In this document: positions 1 to 6,498 of the stretch, in pieces | Position numbering within the stretch: position 1 is the first letter of the stretch | Layout: every line of letters starts with the position of its first letter | Assembly (NCBI GenBank): GCA_030727885.1 | Contig: JANRAT010000074.1 | Coordinates: 1 to 8,105, forward strand | Direction of reading: 5' to 3' | Length of the DNA: 8,105 bases | DNA from: Rhodospirillales bacterium | GTDB taxonomy: Bacteria > Pseudomonadota > Alphaproteobacteria > Rhodospirillales > Casp-alpha2 | Translations under genes and position numbers: made by a program | Notes under the pieces: generated by a model | The model's database searches: none | The model's input: the letters and a program-made list of their open reading frames with translations, nothing else | Told to the model about the DNA's origin: nothing

Positions 1-387
1 GGCGCCGTTGCCGACCTGACGCTGATTTCCGGGCAGAAACCGATCGTTACGCGCGCCAAGAAGTCGATTGCCGGCTTCAAACTGCGCGAAGAAATGCTCG
101 TTGGCTGCAAGGTTACGCTGCGCAAGACCCGTATGTTTGAATTCCTGGATCGCCTGGTGACGATCACCTTGCCACGGGTTCGCGACTTCCGCGGCCTCAA
201 CGGCAAAAGCTTCGATGGTGCCGGCAACTATGCCATGGGTATCAAAGAACAGATCGTTTTCCCGGAAATTGATTACGACAAGGTCGATGCGATCCGCGGT
301 ATGGATATTGTGATTTGTACGACCGCCAAAACCGACGCTGAAGCGAAAGCGTTGCTCAAGGCGTTCAATATGCCGTTCATAAATTGA
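1..387 (+). CDS. rplE: 50S ribosomal protein L5, 3' part (5' end outside window)
   Basis: L5 binds 5S rRNA and helps form the central protuberance of the 50S subunit, where it contacts S13 across the subunit bridge. The frame is open from base 1, so the gene enters from the left; 128 residues are visible and roughly the first 50 of a usual 180 or so are missing. Family landmarks seen are [17 protein letters not shown] near the visible N-terminus, then [34 protein letters not shown] and the C-terminal [11 protein letters not shown] segment. The ATG at 94 lies inside the conserved core and is not the start. The stop TGA at 385-387 is followed 22 nt later by rpsN. In E. coli the S8 autoregulatory target lies around the start of rplE, which would be outside this window. 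Confidence 0.97.
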   Translation, partial: GAVADLTLISGQKPIVTRAKKSIAGFKLREEMLVGCKVTLRKTRMFEFLDRLVTITLPRVRDFRGLNGKSFDGAGNYAMGIKEQIVFPEIDYDKVDAIRGMDIVICTTAKTDAEAKALLKAFNMPFIN

Positions 388-409
388 GCGGCAAGAGGAG
401 AATAGCGTA

Positions 410-715
410 ATGGCTAAGAAGAGCGCAGTTGAGCGGGAGAGAAAGCGGACCCGTTTGGTCAAGCAGTTTGAAGGACGTCGTGAGCGCCTTAAAACCGCTG
501 CCAAGGATCCGAGCCTGTCACCGGAAGATCGCTTCAACGCCCGTCTGAAGCTTGCCGAGCTGCCGAGAAATTCGGCACCGGTTCGCCAGCGTCTGCGCTG
601 CGAGCTTACCGGGCGTCCGCGCGGGAATTATCGCAAATTTAAAATCTGTCGCATCAAGCTTCGGGAACTGGCATCAGCCGGCCAGATCCCGGGCATGGTC
701 AAGTCTAGCTGGTAA
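410..715 (+). CDS. rpsN: 30S ribosomal protein S14, long zinc-independent form
   Basis: S14 is a late-assembling protein of the 30S head near the A-site side. The 101-residue length and the lack of a paired CxxC zinc ribbon identify the long C-minus form typical of proteobacteria, as opposed to the 61-residue zinc form. The C-terminal half carries the family signature: [10 protein letters not shown] at about residues 63-72, [11 protein letters not shown] at 77-87 and the terminal [11 protein letters not shown]. Cysteines occur only at 64 and 80. The usual RGYYRK is RGNYRK here, a mild deviation. The start ATG is preceded by AGAGGAG at 394-400, 9 nt away. rpsH begins 13 nt after the stop, so the two are almost certainly cotranscribed and translationally close. 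Confidence 0.97.
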   Translation: MAKKSAVERERKRTRLVKQFEGRRERLKTAAKDPSLSPEDRFNARLKLAELPRNSAPVRQRLRCELTGRPRGNYRKFKICRIKLRELASAGQIPGMVKSSW

Positions 716-720
716 GGGAG
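714..720 (+). promoter_or_regulatory. Ribosome binding site deciding the rpsH start
   Basis: AAGGGAG overlaps the last two bases of the rpsN stop codon and lies 8 nt before the ATG at 729. It supports 729 over the long upstream open frame and over the ATG at 735. The overlap suggests coupled termination and reinitiation. Confidence 0.75.
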
Positions 721-728
721 AGACGACA

Positions 729-1127
729 ATGTCTATGACGGATCCCCTCGGCGATATGCTGACCCGTATTCGCAACGGGCAACAAGCCCGTAAAAGCTCG
801 GTTACTTGCCCGGCTTCGCGGTTGCGTGCAAACGTTCTCGAAGTGCTGAAACGCGAAGGATTTATTCGTGGTTTTGACCAGTCCGATGTGCGTCCAGGCA
901 TCTCCGAGATAAAGATTGAACTGAAATACCACGAAGGTGATCCGGTTATCCGGCACCTGAGCCGGATTTCCAAGCCTGGCCGTCGGATTTATACCGGCGT
1001 CAACGATCTCAACCGTGTTTATAACGGATTGGGTATCGCCATCCTGTCAACGCCGCGTGGCGTTCTCTCGGATGCCGAGGCTCGGGCCCAGAACGTCGGT
1101 GGTGAGGTTCTCTGCGAGGTGTTCTAA
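729..1127 (+). CDS. rpsH: 30S ribosomal protein S8
   Basis: S8 binds the central domain of 16S rRNA early in 30S assembly; in E. coli it is also the translational repressor of the spc operon. The protein is 132 residues, the normal length, and starts [17 protein letters not shown], the standard S8 N-terminus. The C-terminal rRNA-binding signature is present as [13 protein letters not shown] (about residues 107-119) followed by GGEVLCEVF. The ATG at 729 is chosen because AAGGGAG at 714-720 sits 8 nt upstream; a second ATG at 735 is possible but less well spaced. The frame stays open back to 552, overlapping rpsN, but that extension has no S8 similarity. The stop codon is the loop of a perfect 7-bp inverted repeat (see the separate entry). 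Confidence 0.97.
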   Translation: MSMTDPLGDMLTRIRNGQQARKSSVTCPASRLRANVLEVLKREGFIRGFDQSDVRPGISEIKIELKYHEGDPVIRHLSRISKPGRRIYTGVNDLNRVYNGLGIAILSTPRGVLSDAEARAQNVGGEVLCEVF

Positions 1128-1134
1128 GAACACC
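1118..1134 (+). repeat. Inverted repeat with the rpsH stop codon as its loop
   Basis: GGTGTTC at 1118-1124 and GAACACC at 1128-1134 are perfectly complementary, and the 3-nt loop is exactly the TAA stop of rpsH. No T run follows, so it is not a canonical terminator. It lies in the 34-nt gap before rplF. Possible roles are a transcript-stability element or a modulator of S8 to L6 coupling; both are inference. Confidence 0.55.
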
Positions 1135-1161
1135 CCAGGAATTTAAACGAGGATTGATACC

Positions 1162-1695
1162 ATGTCGCGAATAGGAAAATACCCGGTTACTGTCCCGAAT
1201 GGCGTGACCGTTGAACTTAACGGTAACCTTGTGACGGCCAAGGGAAAACTTGGTGAACTGTCAGTAACGCTGACCAGTGACGTCAAGGTCGAGCAGGCTG
1301 ATGGTGCCGTGACCGTAACACCGTTGGCGACGCACAAACGCGCCCGCCAAATGTGGGGTACAGCTCGGAGCCTCATTGATGGTCTGGTCATGGGGGTTTC
1401 CGAAGGGTTCACCCGTAAGCTGGAAATCACCGGCGTTGGTTATCGTGCCCAGGTACAGGGCCGGGATGTCGTGCTGCAACTTGGTTTCAGCCACGAAGTC
1501 CGCTACCCGATCCCTGAAGGCATCAAGATCGAAGCCCCGGATCAGAACAATCTGCTGATCAGCGGCGCCAGCAAACAGCGCGTCGGTCAGGTGGCTGCGG
1601 AGATTCGCGCATATCGTCCGCCAGAGCCTTACAAAGGCAAGGGTGTCCGGTACGCGAACGAATTCATCCTCCGTAAGGAAGGAAAGAAGAAGTAA
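1162..1695 (+). CDS. rplF: 50S ribosomal protein L6
   Basis: L6 binds 23S rRNA near the factor-binding region of the 50S subunit. The protein is 177 residues, the usual bacterial length, and shows the two tandem L6 domains. Landmarks are the N-terminal SRIGKYPV, the [21 protein letters not shown] segment near the end of the first domain, the [14 protein letters not shown] strand motif, [14 protein letters not shown], and the C-terminal signature [15 protein letters not shown] ending in a basic KEGKKK tail. The ATG at 1162 follows GAGG at 1149-1152 with 9 nt between. It lies 34 nt after rpsH, and rplR begins 2 nt after its stop, so L6 and L18 are probably translationally coupled. Confidence 0.98.
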   Translation: MSRIGKYPVTVPNGVTVELNGNLVTAKGKLGELSVTLTSDVKVEQADGAVTVTPLATHKRARQMWGTARSLIDGLVMGVSEGFTRKLEITGVGYRAQVQGRDVVLQLGFSHEVRYPIPEGIKIEAPDQNNLLISGASKQRVGQVAAEIRAYRPPEPYKGKGVRYANEFILRKEGKKK

Positions 1696-1697
1696 TC

Positions 1698-2060
1698 ATG
1701 TCGAACGCAAAAAACCTTTTTAAACGCCGGACAATGCGCACACGCGCACGCCTGAAGCGTCTGACTTCCGGACGCCCCAGACTTTCCGTGTTCCGCTCCG
1801 GCAAGCACATTTACGCACAGGTCATAGATGACACCAGCGGTAGCACGCTGGCCACGGCATCGACCCTGGATAAAGACCTGCGTAGTGGTCTCAAGACCGG
1901 TGCTGACCGCAATGCTGCTACCGAAGTCGGTAAGCTGGTTGCAAAGCGCGCACTCGACAAAGGTGTAACCGAGGTCTTTTTTGACCGCGGTGGCTTTAAA
2001 TATCACGGGCGAATCAAAGCCCTTGCAGACGGCGCCCGTGAGGGCGGCCTGAGCTTCTAG
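1698..2060 (+). CDS. rplR: 50S ribosomal protein L18
   Basis: L18 binds 5S rRNA together with L5 and helps anchor it in the 50S central protuberance. The protein is 120 residues, a normal length. It begins with a very basic arm ([12 protein letters not shown]) followed by [19 protein letters not shown], the family core, and ends with [31 protein letters not shown] sequence, the hallmark L18 C-terminus. The ATG follows the rplF stop by only 2 nt; its purine-rich ribosome binding region (GGAAGGAAAG, about 1678-1687) lies inside the end of rplF. The stop TAG at 2058-2060 forms part of the Shine-Dalgarno sequence TAGGAG of rpsE. Confidence 0.97.
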   Translation: MSNAKNLFKRRTMRTRARLKRLTSGRPRLSVFRSGKHIYAQVIDDTSGSTLATASTLDKDLRSGLKTGADRNAATEVGKLVAKRALDKGVTEVFFDRGGFKYHGRIKALADGAREGGLSF

Positions 2061-2071
2061 GAGAGCGACGA

Positions 2072-2686
2072 ATGGCTGACAATAAAACACCGGAACGTGG
2101 CGGACAGCGTGGTCGCGGCCGAGGCGGTCGAGATCAAAATCGCGAACGTGAAACACGCGAACGGAACGATGAAGGCGATGAACTTGTAGACAAGCTGGTT
2201 CACATCAACCGGGTTGCCAAGGTGGTCAAGGGTGGCCGCCGTTTCTCGTTTGCAGCCCTGGTGGTTGTTGGCGACGGCAAGGGCCGCGTCGGTTACGGCA
2301 CGGGTAAAGCCCGTGAAGTACCGGAAGCGATCCGCAAGGCGACCGATCAGGCCAAGCGCCAGATGATCCGCGTGCCGCTTCGTGAAGGCCGTACGCTGCA
2401 TCATGATATCAATGGCCGCTTTGGTGCCGGTAAGGTTGTCCTTCGTTCGGCCCCAGCTGGTACCGGTATCATCGCCGGTGGCCCGATGCGCGCCGTATTC
2501 GAGACGATGGGCGTTGCTGATGTCGTTTGTAAGTCGAACGGCACGCAGAACCCGCACAACATGATCAAGGCGACTTTCGAGGCGCTTAAAAACCTGCAAT
2601 CCCCGCGCTCAATCGCGGCCCGTCGGGGCCTCAAGGTTGGCGATATCGTTGCCCGTCGCGGCGATACCGGCCTTAGCGCAGAATAA
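2072..2686 (+). CDS. rpsE: 30S ribosomal protein S5
   Basis: S5 sits on the solvent side of the 30S subunit near the decoding region; mutations in this family affect fidelity and spectinomycin response. The core is clear: the dsRNA-binding-like S5 N-domain with [20 protein letters not shown] (about residues 47-66), [20 protein letters not shown], and the C-domain with [18 protein letters not shown] at about 125-142. At 204 residues it is longer than the E. coli protein. The excess is mainly an N-terminal arm (about residues 8-34) made almost only of Arg, Gly, Glu, Asn and Asp, including [11 protein letters not shown]. It begins 11 nt after rplR, with AGGAG at 2059-2063. The gene ends in tandem stops, TAA then TAG. 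Confidence 0.97.
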   Translation: MADNKTPERGGQRGRGRGGRDQNRERETRERNDEGDELVDKLVHINRVAKVVKGGRRFSFAALVVVGDGKGRVGYGTGKAREVPEAIRKATDQAKRQMIRVPLREGRTLHHDINGRFGAGKVVLRSAPAGTGIIAGGPMRAVFETMGVADVVCKSNGTQNPHNMIKATFEALKNLQSPRSIAARRGLKVGDIVARRGDTGLSAE

Positions 2687-2703
2687 TAGGATCGGAACTA
2701 CAG

Positions 2704-2898
2704 ATGGCTGACAAGAAAGCAACCGTCACAGTCACTCAGACCCGCAGTCCGATTGGCCGCGATGGCGACCAACGCGCGACGCTCAAGGGTCTTGGACTGA
2801 ATAAAATAAATAGGACCAAGACGTTAGAAGACACGTCATCGGTTCGTGGCATGATCGACAAGGTAAAGCACCTGGTTCGGGTTGAGGAACAAGCCTAA
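2704..2898 (+). CDS. rpmD: 50S ribosomal protein L30
   Basis: L30 is a small 50S protein that contacts 23S rRNA. The 64-residue product matches the family in size and pattern: a beta strand ([16 protein letters not shown]), a helix beginning [17 protein letters not shown], and the closing strand segment [18 protein letters not shown]. The ribosome binding site is weak: TAGGA at 2687-2691 is 12 nt away and a GGA at 2694-2696 is closer. Codons 35, 37 and 41 (ATA, AGG, TTA) form a small cluster of codons that look uncommon in the neighbouring genes. The stop lies at the start of a short hairpin, and the gap to rplO is unusually long for this region (70 nt). Confidence 0.96.
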   Translation: MADKKATVTVTQTRSPIGRDGDQRATLKGLGLNKINRTKTLEDTSSVRGMIDKVKHLVRVEEQA

Positions 2899-2905
2899 CA
2901 GGCTT
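2891..2905 (+). repeat. Inverted repeat over the rpmD stop codon
   Basis: AAGCCT at 2891-2896 and AGGCTT at 2900-2905 are perfectly complementary around the loop AAC. The rpmD stop TAA at 2896-2898 spans the arm-loop junction. ATTTC follows, which is too short a T run for a convincing terminator. Confidence 0.5.
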
Positions 2906-2929
2906 ATTTCACTCTAACAGGTGCGATCA

Positions 2930-2947
2930 CCGGGCCTTTGGCCCCGG
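2930..2947 (+). repeat. GC-rich hairpin in the rpmD-rplO gap
   Basis: CCGGGCC at 2930-2936 can pair with GGCCCCGG at 2940-2947 across a TTT loop, with one bulged C. It is the second stem-loop in this 70-nt gap and ends shortly before the rplO ribosome binding site at 2954. No T run follows, so a role in translation, RNA processing or stability is more likely than termination. Confidence 0.45.
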
Positions 2948-2953
2948 GTACGC

Positions 2954-2960
2954 AAAAGGA
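2954..2960 (+). promoter_or_regulatory. Ribosome binding site deciding the rplO start
   Basis: AAAAGGA lies 8 nt before the ATG at 2969. It favours this ATG over the GTG at 2921, which opens the same frame further upstream but would run through the hairpin region and add residues with no L15 similarity. Confidence 0.75.
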
Positions 2961-2968
2961 ATTTGGCG

Positions 2969-3547
2969 ATGAGACTAAACGAAATCCGAGATAACGCCGG
3001 CGCGACGAAAAACCGCAAGCGTATTGGCCGCGGTATCGGTTCTGGTACGGGTAAGACATCAGGGCAAGGCCAAAAGGGCCAGAAATCGCGTAGTGGTGTC
3101 TCGTTGCTGGGCTTTGAAGGCGGTCAGATGCCGTTGTATCGGCGTCTGCCGAAACGCGGTTTCAACAACCCGTTCACCAAAGACTTCGCCGAACTGACCA
3201 CGGGCAAGCTGCAGAAGGCCATTGATGCCGGTAATCTCGATGCAAAAAGCGAAATCACCGTTGTCGAACTTCTGGCTGCCGGCGTCATTCGCAAATCCAA
3301 GCATGGCGTTCGTCTGCTCAACAAGGGCGAATTGACCGCCAAGGTTGCTCTTGATGTCTCGCACGCTTCGAAGGGTGCCATTGAGGCCGTCGAAAAGTCC
3401 GGTGGTTCCGTCAAGGTTGCCGAGAAGAAAGAACGCCCGAAAGGCAAGGGTCGTCGTCGTGAACGTCTGTCTGCTGAACGCCAGGCTAAATACGCCGCTT
3501 CGCGCAGTGGTGACGTGGTCGTCGTTGATACGGCCGAGGAAGAATAA
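2969..3547 (+). CDS. rplO: 50S ribosomal protein L15 with extended C-terminus
   Basis: L15 is a 23S rRNA-binding assembly protein of the 50S subunit. The start [22 protein letters not shown] is the standard L15 N-terminus, followed by the Gly/Lys-rich arm [18 protein letters not shown] and the [18 protein letters not shown] motif at about residues 48-65. The core ends near residue 150 ([10 protein letters not shown]). The protein then continues for about 40 residues to 192: a very basic stretch ([15 protein letters not shown], 153-167), a mixed segment, and an acidic end ([10 protein letters not shown]). E. coli L15 is 144 residues, so the tail is an addition. Some extension is usual in alphaproteobacteria, but I cannot say whether this length is. 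secY starts 6 nt after the stop. Confidence 0.96.
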   Translation: MRLNEIRDNAGATKNRKRIGRGIGSGTGKTSGQGQKGQKSRSGVSLLGFEGGQMPLYRRLPKRGFNNPFTKDFAELTTGKLQKAIDAGNLDAKSEITVVELLAAGVIRKSKHGVRLLNKGELTAKVALDVSHASKGAIEAVEKSGGSVKVAEKKERPKGKGRRRERLSAERQAKYAASRSGDVVVVDTAEEE

Positions 3548-3553
3548 CACAGT

Positions 3554-4897
3554 ATGGCTTCAGCTGCCGAACAGCTCGCATCTAATATCAATTTCGGCGC
3601 CTTCTCAAAGGCAACGGAACTGAAGAAGCGCATCTGGTTCACGCTGGGTGCTCTTATCATCTATCGTCTGGGAACCTTTGTGCCATTGCCGGGTATTGAT
3701 CCGACAATTCTGCAAAGCCTGTTCCATCAGACCGGTGGTGGTATTCTCGGCATGTTCGACATGTTCGCCGGTGGCGCTCTGTCGCGTATGACGATTTTCG
3801 CGCTGAATATCATGCCGTACATTTCCGCTTCGATCATTATGCAGCTGATGACAGCCGTTTCGCCGTCGCTCGAGCAGATGAAGAAAGAAGGCGAGACCGG
3901 CCGCAAAAAAATCAACCAGTATACCCGCTATCTTACAGTGGTGATCTGCGTCCTGCAGGCTTACGGTATTGCTGTCGGTCTTGAGAGCATGGGCTCAGGT
4001 GGCCGCATGGCGGTTGATAATCCAGGTCTTTTCTTCCGTGTGACTGTGGTTATTACCCTGACCGGCGGGACGCTGTTCCTGATGTGGCTGGGTGAACAGA
4101 TTACTGCTCGCGGTGTTGGTAACGGCATTTCGCTGATCATTTTCGCCGGTATCGTTGCCGGTTTGCCGAAAGCGCTGGCCTCGACGCTGGATCTCGGACG
4201 GACCGGCGCCTTGTCGACACCGATCATCATCGGCCTGCTGCTGATGGCGGTTATCGTGATTTTCCTGATCGTCTTCATAGAACGCGCACAGCGCCGGATT
4301 CTGATCCAGTATCCGAAACGCCAGCGCGGCAACAAGATGACGGGTGGCGATACGTCTCATCTGCCGCTCAAGGTCAATACGGCAGGGGTTATTCCGCCGA
4401 TTTTCGCCAGCTCGATTCTGCTGCTGCCGATCACAATTATACAATTCTCGGCCGGTACCGGTCCTGAATGGATGAGCACCGTTGCCGCCTATATGGGCCG
4501 TGGTCAGCCGTTGTATCTGGTATCCTATACGCTGATGATCGTGTTCTTTGCGTTCTTCTATACGGCCGTTGTGTTCAATCCGGCCGAGACTGCGGATAAC
4601 CTCAAGAAGTACGGCGGCTTTGTGCCGGGGATCCGTCCGGGCAAGAATACCGCTGACTATCTCGATTGGGTCCTGACCCGTTTGACCGTAATCGGTGCTG
4701 CTTATCTGGCGATCCTGTGTATGTTACCCGAGCTTTTGATTTCCAGGTGGTCTGTCCCGTTCTATTTTGGTGGCACCAGTCTGCTGATTGTCGTAACCGT
4801 GACGATGGATACGGTTACCCAGATACAGTCGCATCTGCTGGCGCACCAATATGAAGGTTTGATCAAGAAGTCGAAGCTGCGGGGGCGTAAGGCATGA
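3554..4897 (+). CDS. secY: Protein translocase subunit SecY
   Basis: SecY is the membrane channel of the Sec translocon, working with SecE, SecG and SecA in export and with the ribosome in membrane insertion. The 447-residue protein shows ten hydrophobic segments, roughly at 27-46, 81-104, 126-144, 160-180, 189-208, 222-242, 278-298, 321-341, 375-396 and 402-423. Family motifs seen are [13 protein letters not shown] after segment 1, the plug region [31 protein letters not shown] at segment 5, the cytosolic loop [15 protein letters not shown], and [18 protein letters not shown] at segment 7. The next cytosolic loop has [19 protein letters not shown] followed by Arg361, equivalent to the functionally critical E. 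coli Arg357. Its stop TGA overlaps the adk start as ATGA, indicating translational coupling. No rpmJ follows. Confidence 0.98.
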   Translation: MASAAEQLASNINFGAFSKATELKKRIWFTLGALIIYRLGTFVPLPGIDPTILQSLFHQTGGGILGMFDMFAGGALSRMTIFALNIMPYISASIIMQLMTAVSPSLEQMKKEGETGRKKINQYTRYLTVVICVLQAYGIAVGLESMGSGGRMAVDNPGLFFRVTVVITLTGGTLFLMWLGEQITARGVGNGISLIIFAGIVAGLPKALASTLDLGRTGALSTPIIIGLLLMAVIVIFLIVFIERAQRRILIQYPKRQRGNKMTGGDTSHLPLKVNTAGVIPPIFASSILLLPITIIQFSAGTGPEWMSTVAAYMGRGQPLYLVSYTLMIVFFAFFYTAVVFNPAETADNLKKYGGFVPGIRPGKNTADYLDWVLTRLTVIGAAYLAILCMLPELLISRWSVPFYFGGTSLLIVVTVTMDTVTQIQSHLLAHQYEGLIKKSKLRGRKA

Positions 4898-5460
4898 TCA
4901 TCATTCTTTTAGGACCGCCGGGTGCCGGCAAAGGGACCCAGTGCGAGCGACTGGTTGAGAAATATTCGATCATCCAGCTTTCGACCGGCGACATGCTGCG
5001 TGCAGCTGTCAAAGCCGGCACGAAAATGGGCAAGATGGCGAAAGAAGTGATGGATCGCGGTGATCTGGTTTCGGACGATATCGTCGTCGGTATTATTGCC
5101 GATCGTATTGCTGAGCCGGATTGCAGTAGGGGGTTCATCCTTGATGGCTTTCCGCGCACGGTCAAACAGGCGGAAGCCCTGGATAAAATGCTCGCTGCCA
5201 AGGGGCTTAGCCTTAGCAGCGTGATATCGATGGAAGTCGATGAGAAGGTCTTGTTTCAGCGAATCGAGAAGCGTGCAGCCGAAACTGGCGGTGCGAGAAG
5301 CGACGATAATGCGGAAACATTGAAAAAAAGGCTCGTGGTTTATCGCGAGCAAACAGCCCCTATAATTCCTTATTATAAGGAAAAAGGGGCACTGAAGACG
5401 GTCGATGGCATGCAGGATATTGATTCTGTTACAAAAGCTCTGTATGCGATCTTGGATTAA
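4894..5460 (+). CDS. adk: Adenylate kinase, short-lid form
   Basis: This cytosolic enzyme interconverts ATP plus AMP with two ADP and so keeps the adenylate energy balance. The P-loop is GPPGAGKGT at residues 7-15 with catalytic Lys13. STGDMLR (30-36) and DGFPRT (84-89, Arg88) form the AMP site. The lid is the short kind: [19 protein letters not shown] at about 123-141, with no cysteines, so no zinc site. Arg123, Arg135 and Arg146 are the expected phosphate-contacting arginines. The 188 residues fit short-lid alphaproteobacterial enzymes rather than the roughly 214-residue long type. The start overlaps the secY stop by 4 nt (ATGA). Codons near the 3' end form a long hairpin at 5356-5390. A 124-nt gap with a promoter follows. 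Confidence 0.97.
   Translation: MIIILLGPPGAGKGTQCERLVEKYSIIQLSTGDMLRAAVKAGTKMGKMAKEVMDRGDLVSDDIVVGIIADRIAEPDCSRGFILDGFPRTVKQAEALDKMLAAKGLSLSSVISMEVDEKVLFQRIEKRAAETGGARSDDNAETLKKRLVVYREQTAPIIPYYKEKGALKTVDGMQDIDSVTKALYAILD
5356..5390 (+). repeat. Long imperfect hairpin inside the 3' part of adk
   Basis: Outer arms GCCCCT (5356-5361) and AGGGGC (5385-5390) enclose a small AT-rich internal loop and inner arms TTCCTTA (5366-5372) and TAAGGAA (5376-5382) around a TTA loop. It lies over codons for [12 protein letters not shown], part of which is conserved in the family, but the codons include ATA and GGG, which look uncommon here. Confidence 0.5.
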
Positions 5461-5464
5461 CAAG
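5451..5464 (+). repeat. Weak inverted repeat with the adk stop codon in its loop
   Basis: CTTG at 5451-5454 pairs with CAAG at 5461-5464, with an extra T-G wobble outside. The 6-nt loop GATTAA contains the stop TAA at 5458-5460. A 4-bp stem alone is weak; it is listed because it fits the pattern seen at rpsH, rpmD, rpoA and rplQ. Confidence 0.25.
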
Positions 5465-5495
5465 GAACTGGGTTTGAAAAATATTGCCAGATGAG

Positions 5496-5523
5496 TTGAC
5501 TTGGCGAGCAGGATTTATATAAT
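5496..5523 (+). promoter_or_regulatory. Sigma70-type promoter for rpsM-rpsK-rpoA-rplQ
   Basis: TTGACT at 5496-5501 matches the -35 consensus in 5 of 6 bases, and TATAAT at 5518-5523 is a perfect -10, with a 16-bp spacer. Transcription would start near 5530, giving a leader of about 55 nt before rpsM. Bases 5524-5529 (CCGCGC) form a GC-rich discriminator, a feature of promoters for translation genes that are repressed by ppGpp and DksA in the stringent response. This would let the alpha-operon part be transcribed independently of secY-adk. The start site and regulation are inferred from the motif alone. Confidence 0.8.
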
Positions 5524-5570
5524 CCGCGCTCTTCAATCAACCGTTGGCTGTCCGTTTCGACCCAAAGTTT

Positions 5571-5576
5571 AAGGAG
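5571..5576 (+). promoter_or_regulatory. Ribosome binding site deciding the TTG start of rpsM
   Basis: AAGGAG, a strong Shine-Dalgarno sequence, lies 8 nt before the TTG at 5585. The spacing is ideal and no ATG or GTG in the same frame fits the S13 N-terminus. Confidence 0.85.
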
Positions 5577-5584
5577 TACGAGCT

Positions 5585-5956
5585 TTGGCGCGTATTGCTG
5601 GTATAAATATCCCGACAGGTAAACGTGCAGTTATTGCACTGACCTACATTCATGGGATTGGCCGTACAACGGCTGTTAAGATTTGCGAAGCCTGTGGCAT
5701 CACGCCGGAGCGCCGTGTCAATGAACTGTCAGACGATGAAGTCACACGTATCCGTGACCTGATCGATCAGGAGTTCACGGTCGAAGGCGAATTGCGTCGC
5801 AATGTATCGATGAACATCAAACGTCTGATGGACCTTGGTTGCTATCGTGGTTTGCGGCACCGTCGCGGACTGCCGGTACGCGGTCAGCGTACCCATACGA
5901 ACGCACGGACTCGCAAGGGTCCTGCCAAGGCAATTGCCGGCAAAAAGAAAGCTTAA
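5585..5956 (+). CDS. rpsM: 30S ribosomal protein S13, TTG start
   Basis: S13 sits at the top of the 30S head, forms bridges to L5 and the 50S subunit, and touches P-site tRNA. The 123-residue protein reads (M)[13 protein letters not shown] at its N-terminus, then [10 protein letters not shown] (helix-two-turn-helix region), [21 protein letters not shown] at about 80-100, and the diagnostic [11 protein letters not shown] near the C-terminus with a basic tail. The start codon must be TTG at 5585, because alanine 2 of the universal MARIAG motif follows directly. It is the first gene after the promoter at 5496-5523 and is followed 12 nt later by rpsK. In E. coli, S4 represses the rpsM leader, but rpsD is absent here, so that control may not apply. 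Confidence 0.97.
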   Translation: MARIAGINIPTGKRAVIALTYIHGIGRTTAVKICEACGITPERRVNELSDDEVTRIRDLIDQEFTVEGELRRNVSMNIKRLMDLGCYRGLRHRRGLPVRGQRTHTNARTRKGPAKAIAGKKKA

Positions 5957-5968
5957 GGGCGAAATATC

Positions 5969-6364
5969 ATGGCCAAAGCAGCACAAGCAGCGCGTCCCCG
6001 TCGTCGCGAACGAAAAAACATCGTCGCTGGGATCGCACACGTCAACTCGACGTTCAACAACACGATCATTACCATCTCCGATGCGCAGGGCAATTCTATC
6101 GCCTGGTCGTCGGCCGGTGCACAGGGCTTCAAGGGGTCGCGTAAATCTACTCCTTATGCGGCCCAGGTTGCCGGTGAAGTCGTCGGCCGTGCCGCGATGG
6201 AACATGGTATGAAGACACTTGAGGTCGAAGTCAAAGGTCCGGGTTCAGGTCGTGAATCCGCTTTGCGTGCGCTTCAATCGGTCGGCTTTACGATTACGGC
6301 GATCCGCGACGTTACCCCGATCCCGCACAACGGGTGCCGGGCCAAGAAACGTCGCCGGGTCTAA
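5969..6364 (+). CDS. rpsK: 30S ribosomal protein S11
   Basis: S11 lies on the 30S platform and contacts 16S rRNA near the E-site and mRNA exit region. The 131-residue protein has a basic arm ([10 protein letters not shown]), then [44 protein letters not shown], and the signature region [17 protein letters not shown] followed by [10 protein letters not shown], all standard. The C-terminal end is [11 protein letters not shown] where most relatives I recall have NGCRPPKRRRV, so the two prolines are replaced by Ala-Lys. The NG pair (isoaspartate site in E. coli S11) is retained. It starts 12 nt after rpsM. A 142-nt gap with two stem-loops separates it from rpoA; rpsD, which occupies this place in E. 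coli, is absent. Confidence 0.97.
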   Translation: MAKAAQAARPRRRERKNIVAGIAHVNSTFNNTIITISDAQGNSIAWSSAGAQGFKGSRKSTPYAAQVAGEVVGRAAMEHGMKTLEVEVKGPGSGRESALRALQSVGFTITAIRDVTPIPHNGCRAKKRRRV

Positions 6365-6370
6365 GGCATA

Positions 6371-6395
6371 TCCCGCCAGGCATATGCTGGCGGGA
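6371..6395 (+). terminator. Stem-loop after rpsK, possible partial terminator
   Basis: TCCCGCCAG (6371-6379) and CTGGCGGGA (6387-6395) form a perfect 9-bp GC-rich stem around a 7-nt loop, extendable by A6370-T6396. The tail TTCATTT is only moderately T-rich. It starts 6 nt after the rpsK stop, so it could cause partial termination or protect the 3' end of the rpsM-rpsK message, lowering rpoA relative to the ribosomal proteins. That effect is inferred. Confidence 0.5.
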
Positions 6396-6406
6396 TTCAT
6401 TTCGGG

Positions 6407-6432
6407 CAAGTTCTGTGAGATGCGAGAACTTG
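6407..6432 (+). repeat. Second stem-loop in the rpsK-rpoA gap
   Basis: CAAGTTCT (6407-6414) and AGAACTTG (6425-6432) are perfectly complementary over 8 bp with a 10-nt loop, extendable by two G-T wobbles and one G-C pair. No T run follows on the + strand. It lies 11 nt after the first stem-loop. The remaining bases up to rpoA show no convincing promoter. Confidence 0.5.
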
Positions 6433-6494
6433 TTCCGGGCAGGTAAATAGACAGCGCCCTTATTCATGAGGACGCCGTCAACAATTGTGAGCGC

Positions 6495-6498
6495 GAGG
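6495..6498 (+). promoter_or_regulatory. Ribosome binding site deciding the GTG start of rpoA
   Basis: GAGG lies 8 nt before the GTG at 6507. It is a short Shine-Dalgarno sequence, but its spacing and the family N-terminus agree on this start. Confidence 0.65.

Noticed and set aside
552..728. Upstream extension of the rpsH frame
   Set aside because: It overlaps rpsN, has no S8 similarity, and the ATG at 729 has a well-placed ribosome binding site and the family N-terminus.
2921..2968. GTG start 48 nt upstream of rplO in the same frame
   Set aside because: The extra residues do not belong to L15, there is no good ribosome binding site, and the ATG at 2969 gives the standard [11 protein letters not shown] start.
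5361..5366. Perfect TATAAT within adk
   Set aside because: No acceptable -35 lies 15-19 bp upstream, and the bases are explained by Pro-Ile-Ile codons inside a hairpin. The better promoter is at 5496-5523.
5531..5584. Leader structure of rpsM like the E. coli S4-binding pseudoknot
   Set aside because: The roughly 55-nt leader is too short and shows no stem beyond 4 bp; rpsD is also not in this operon.
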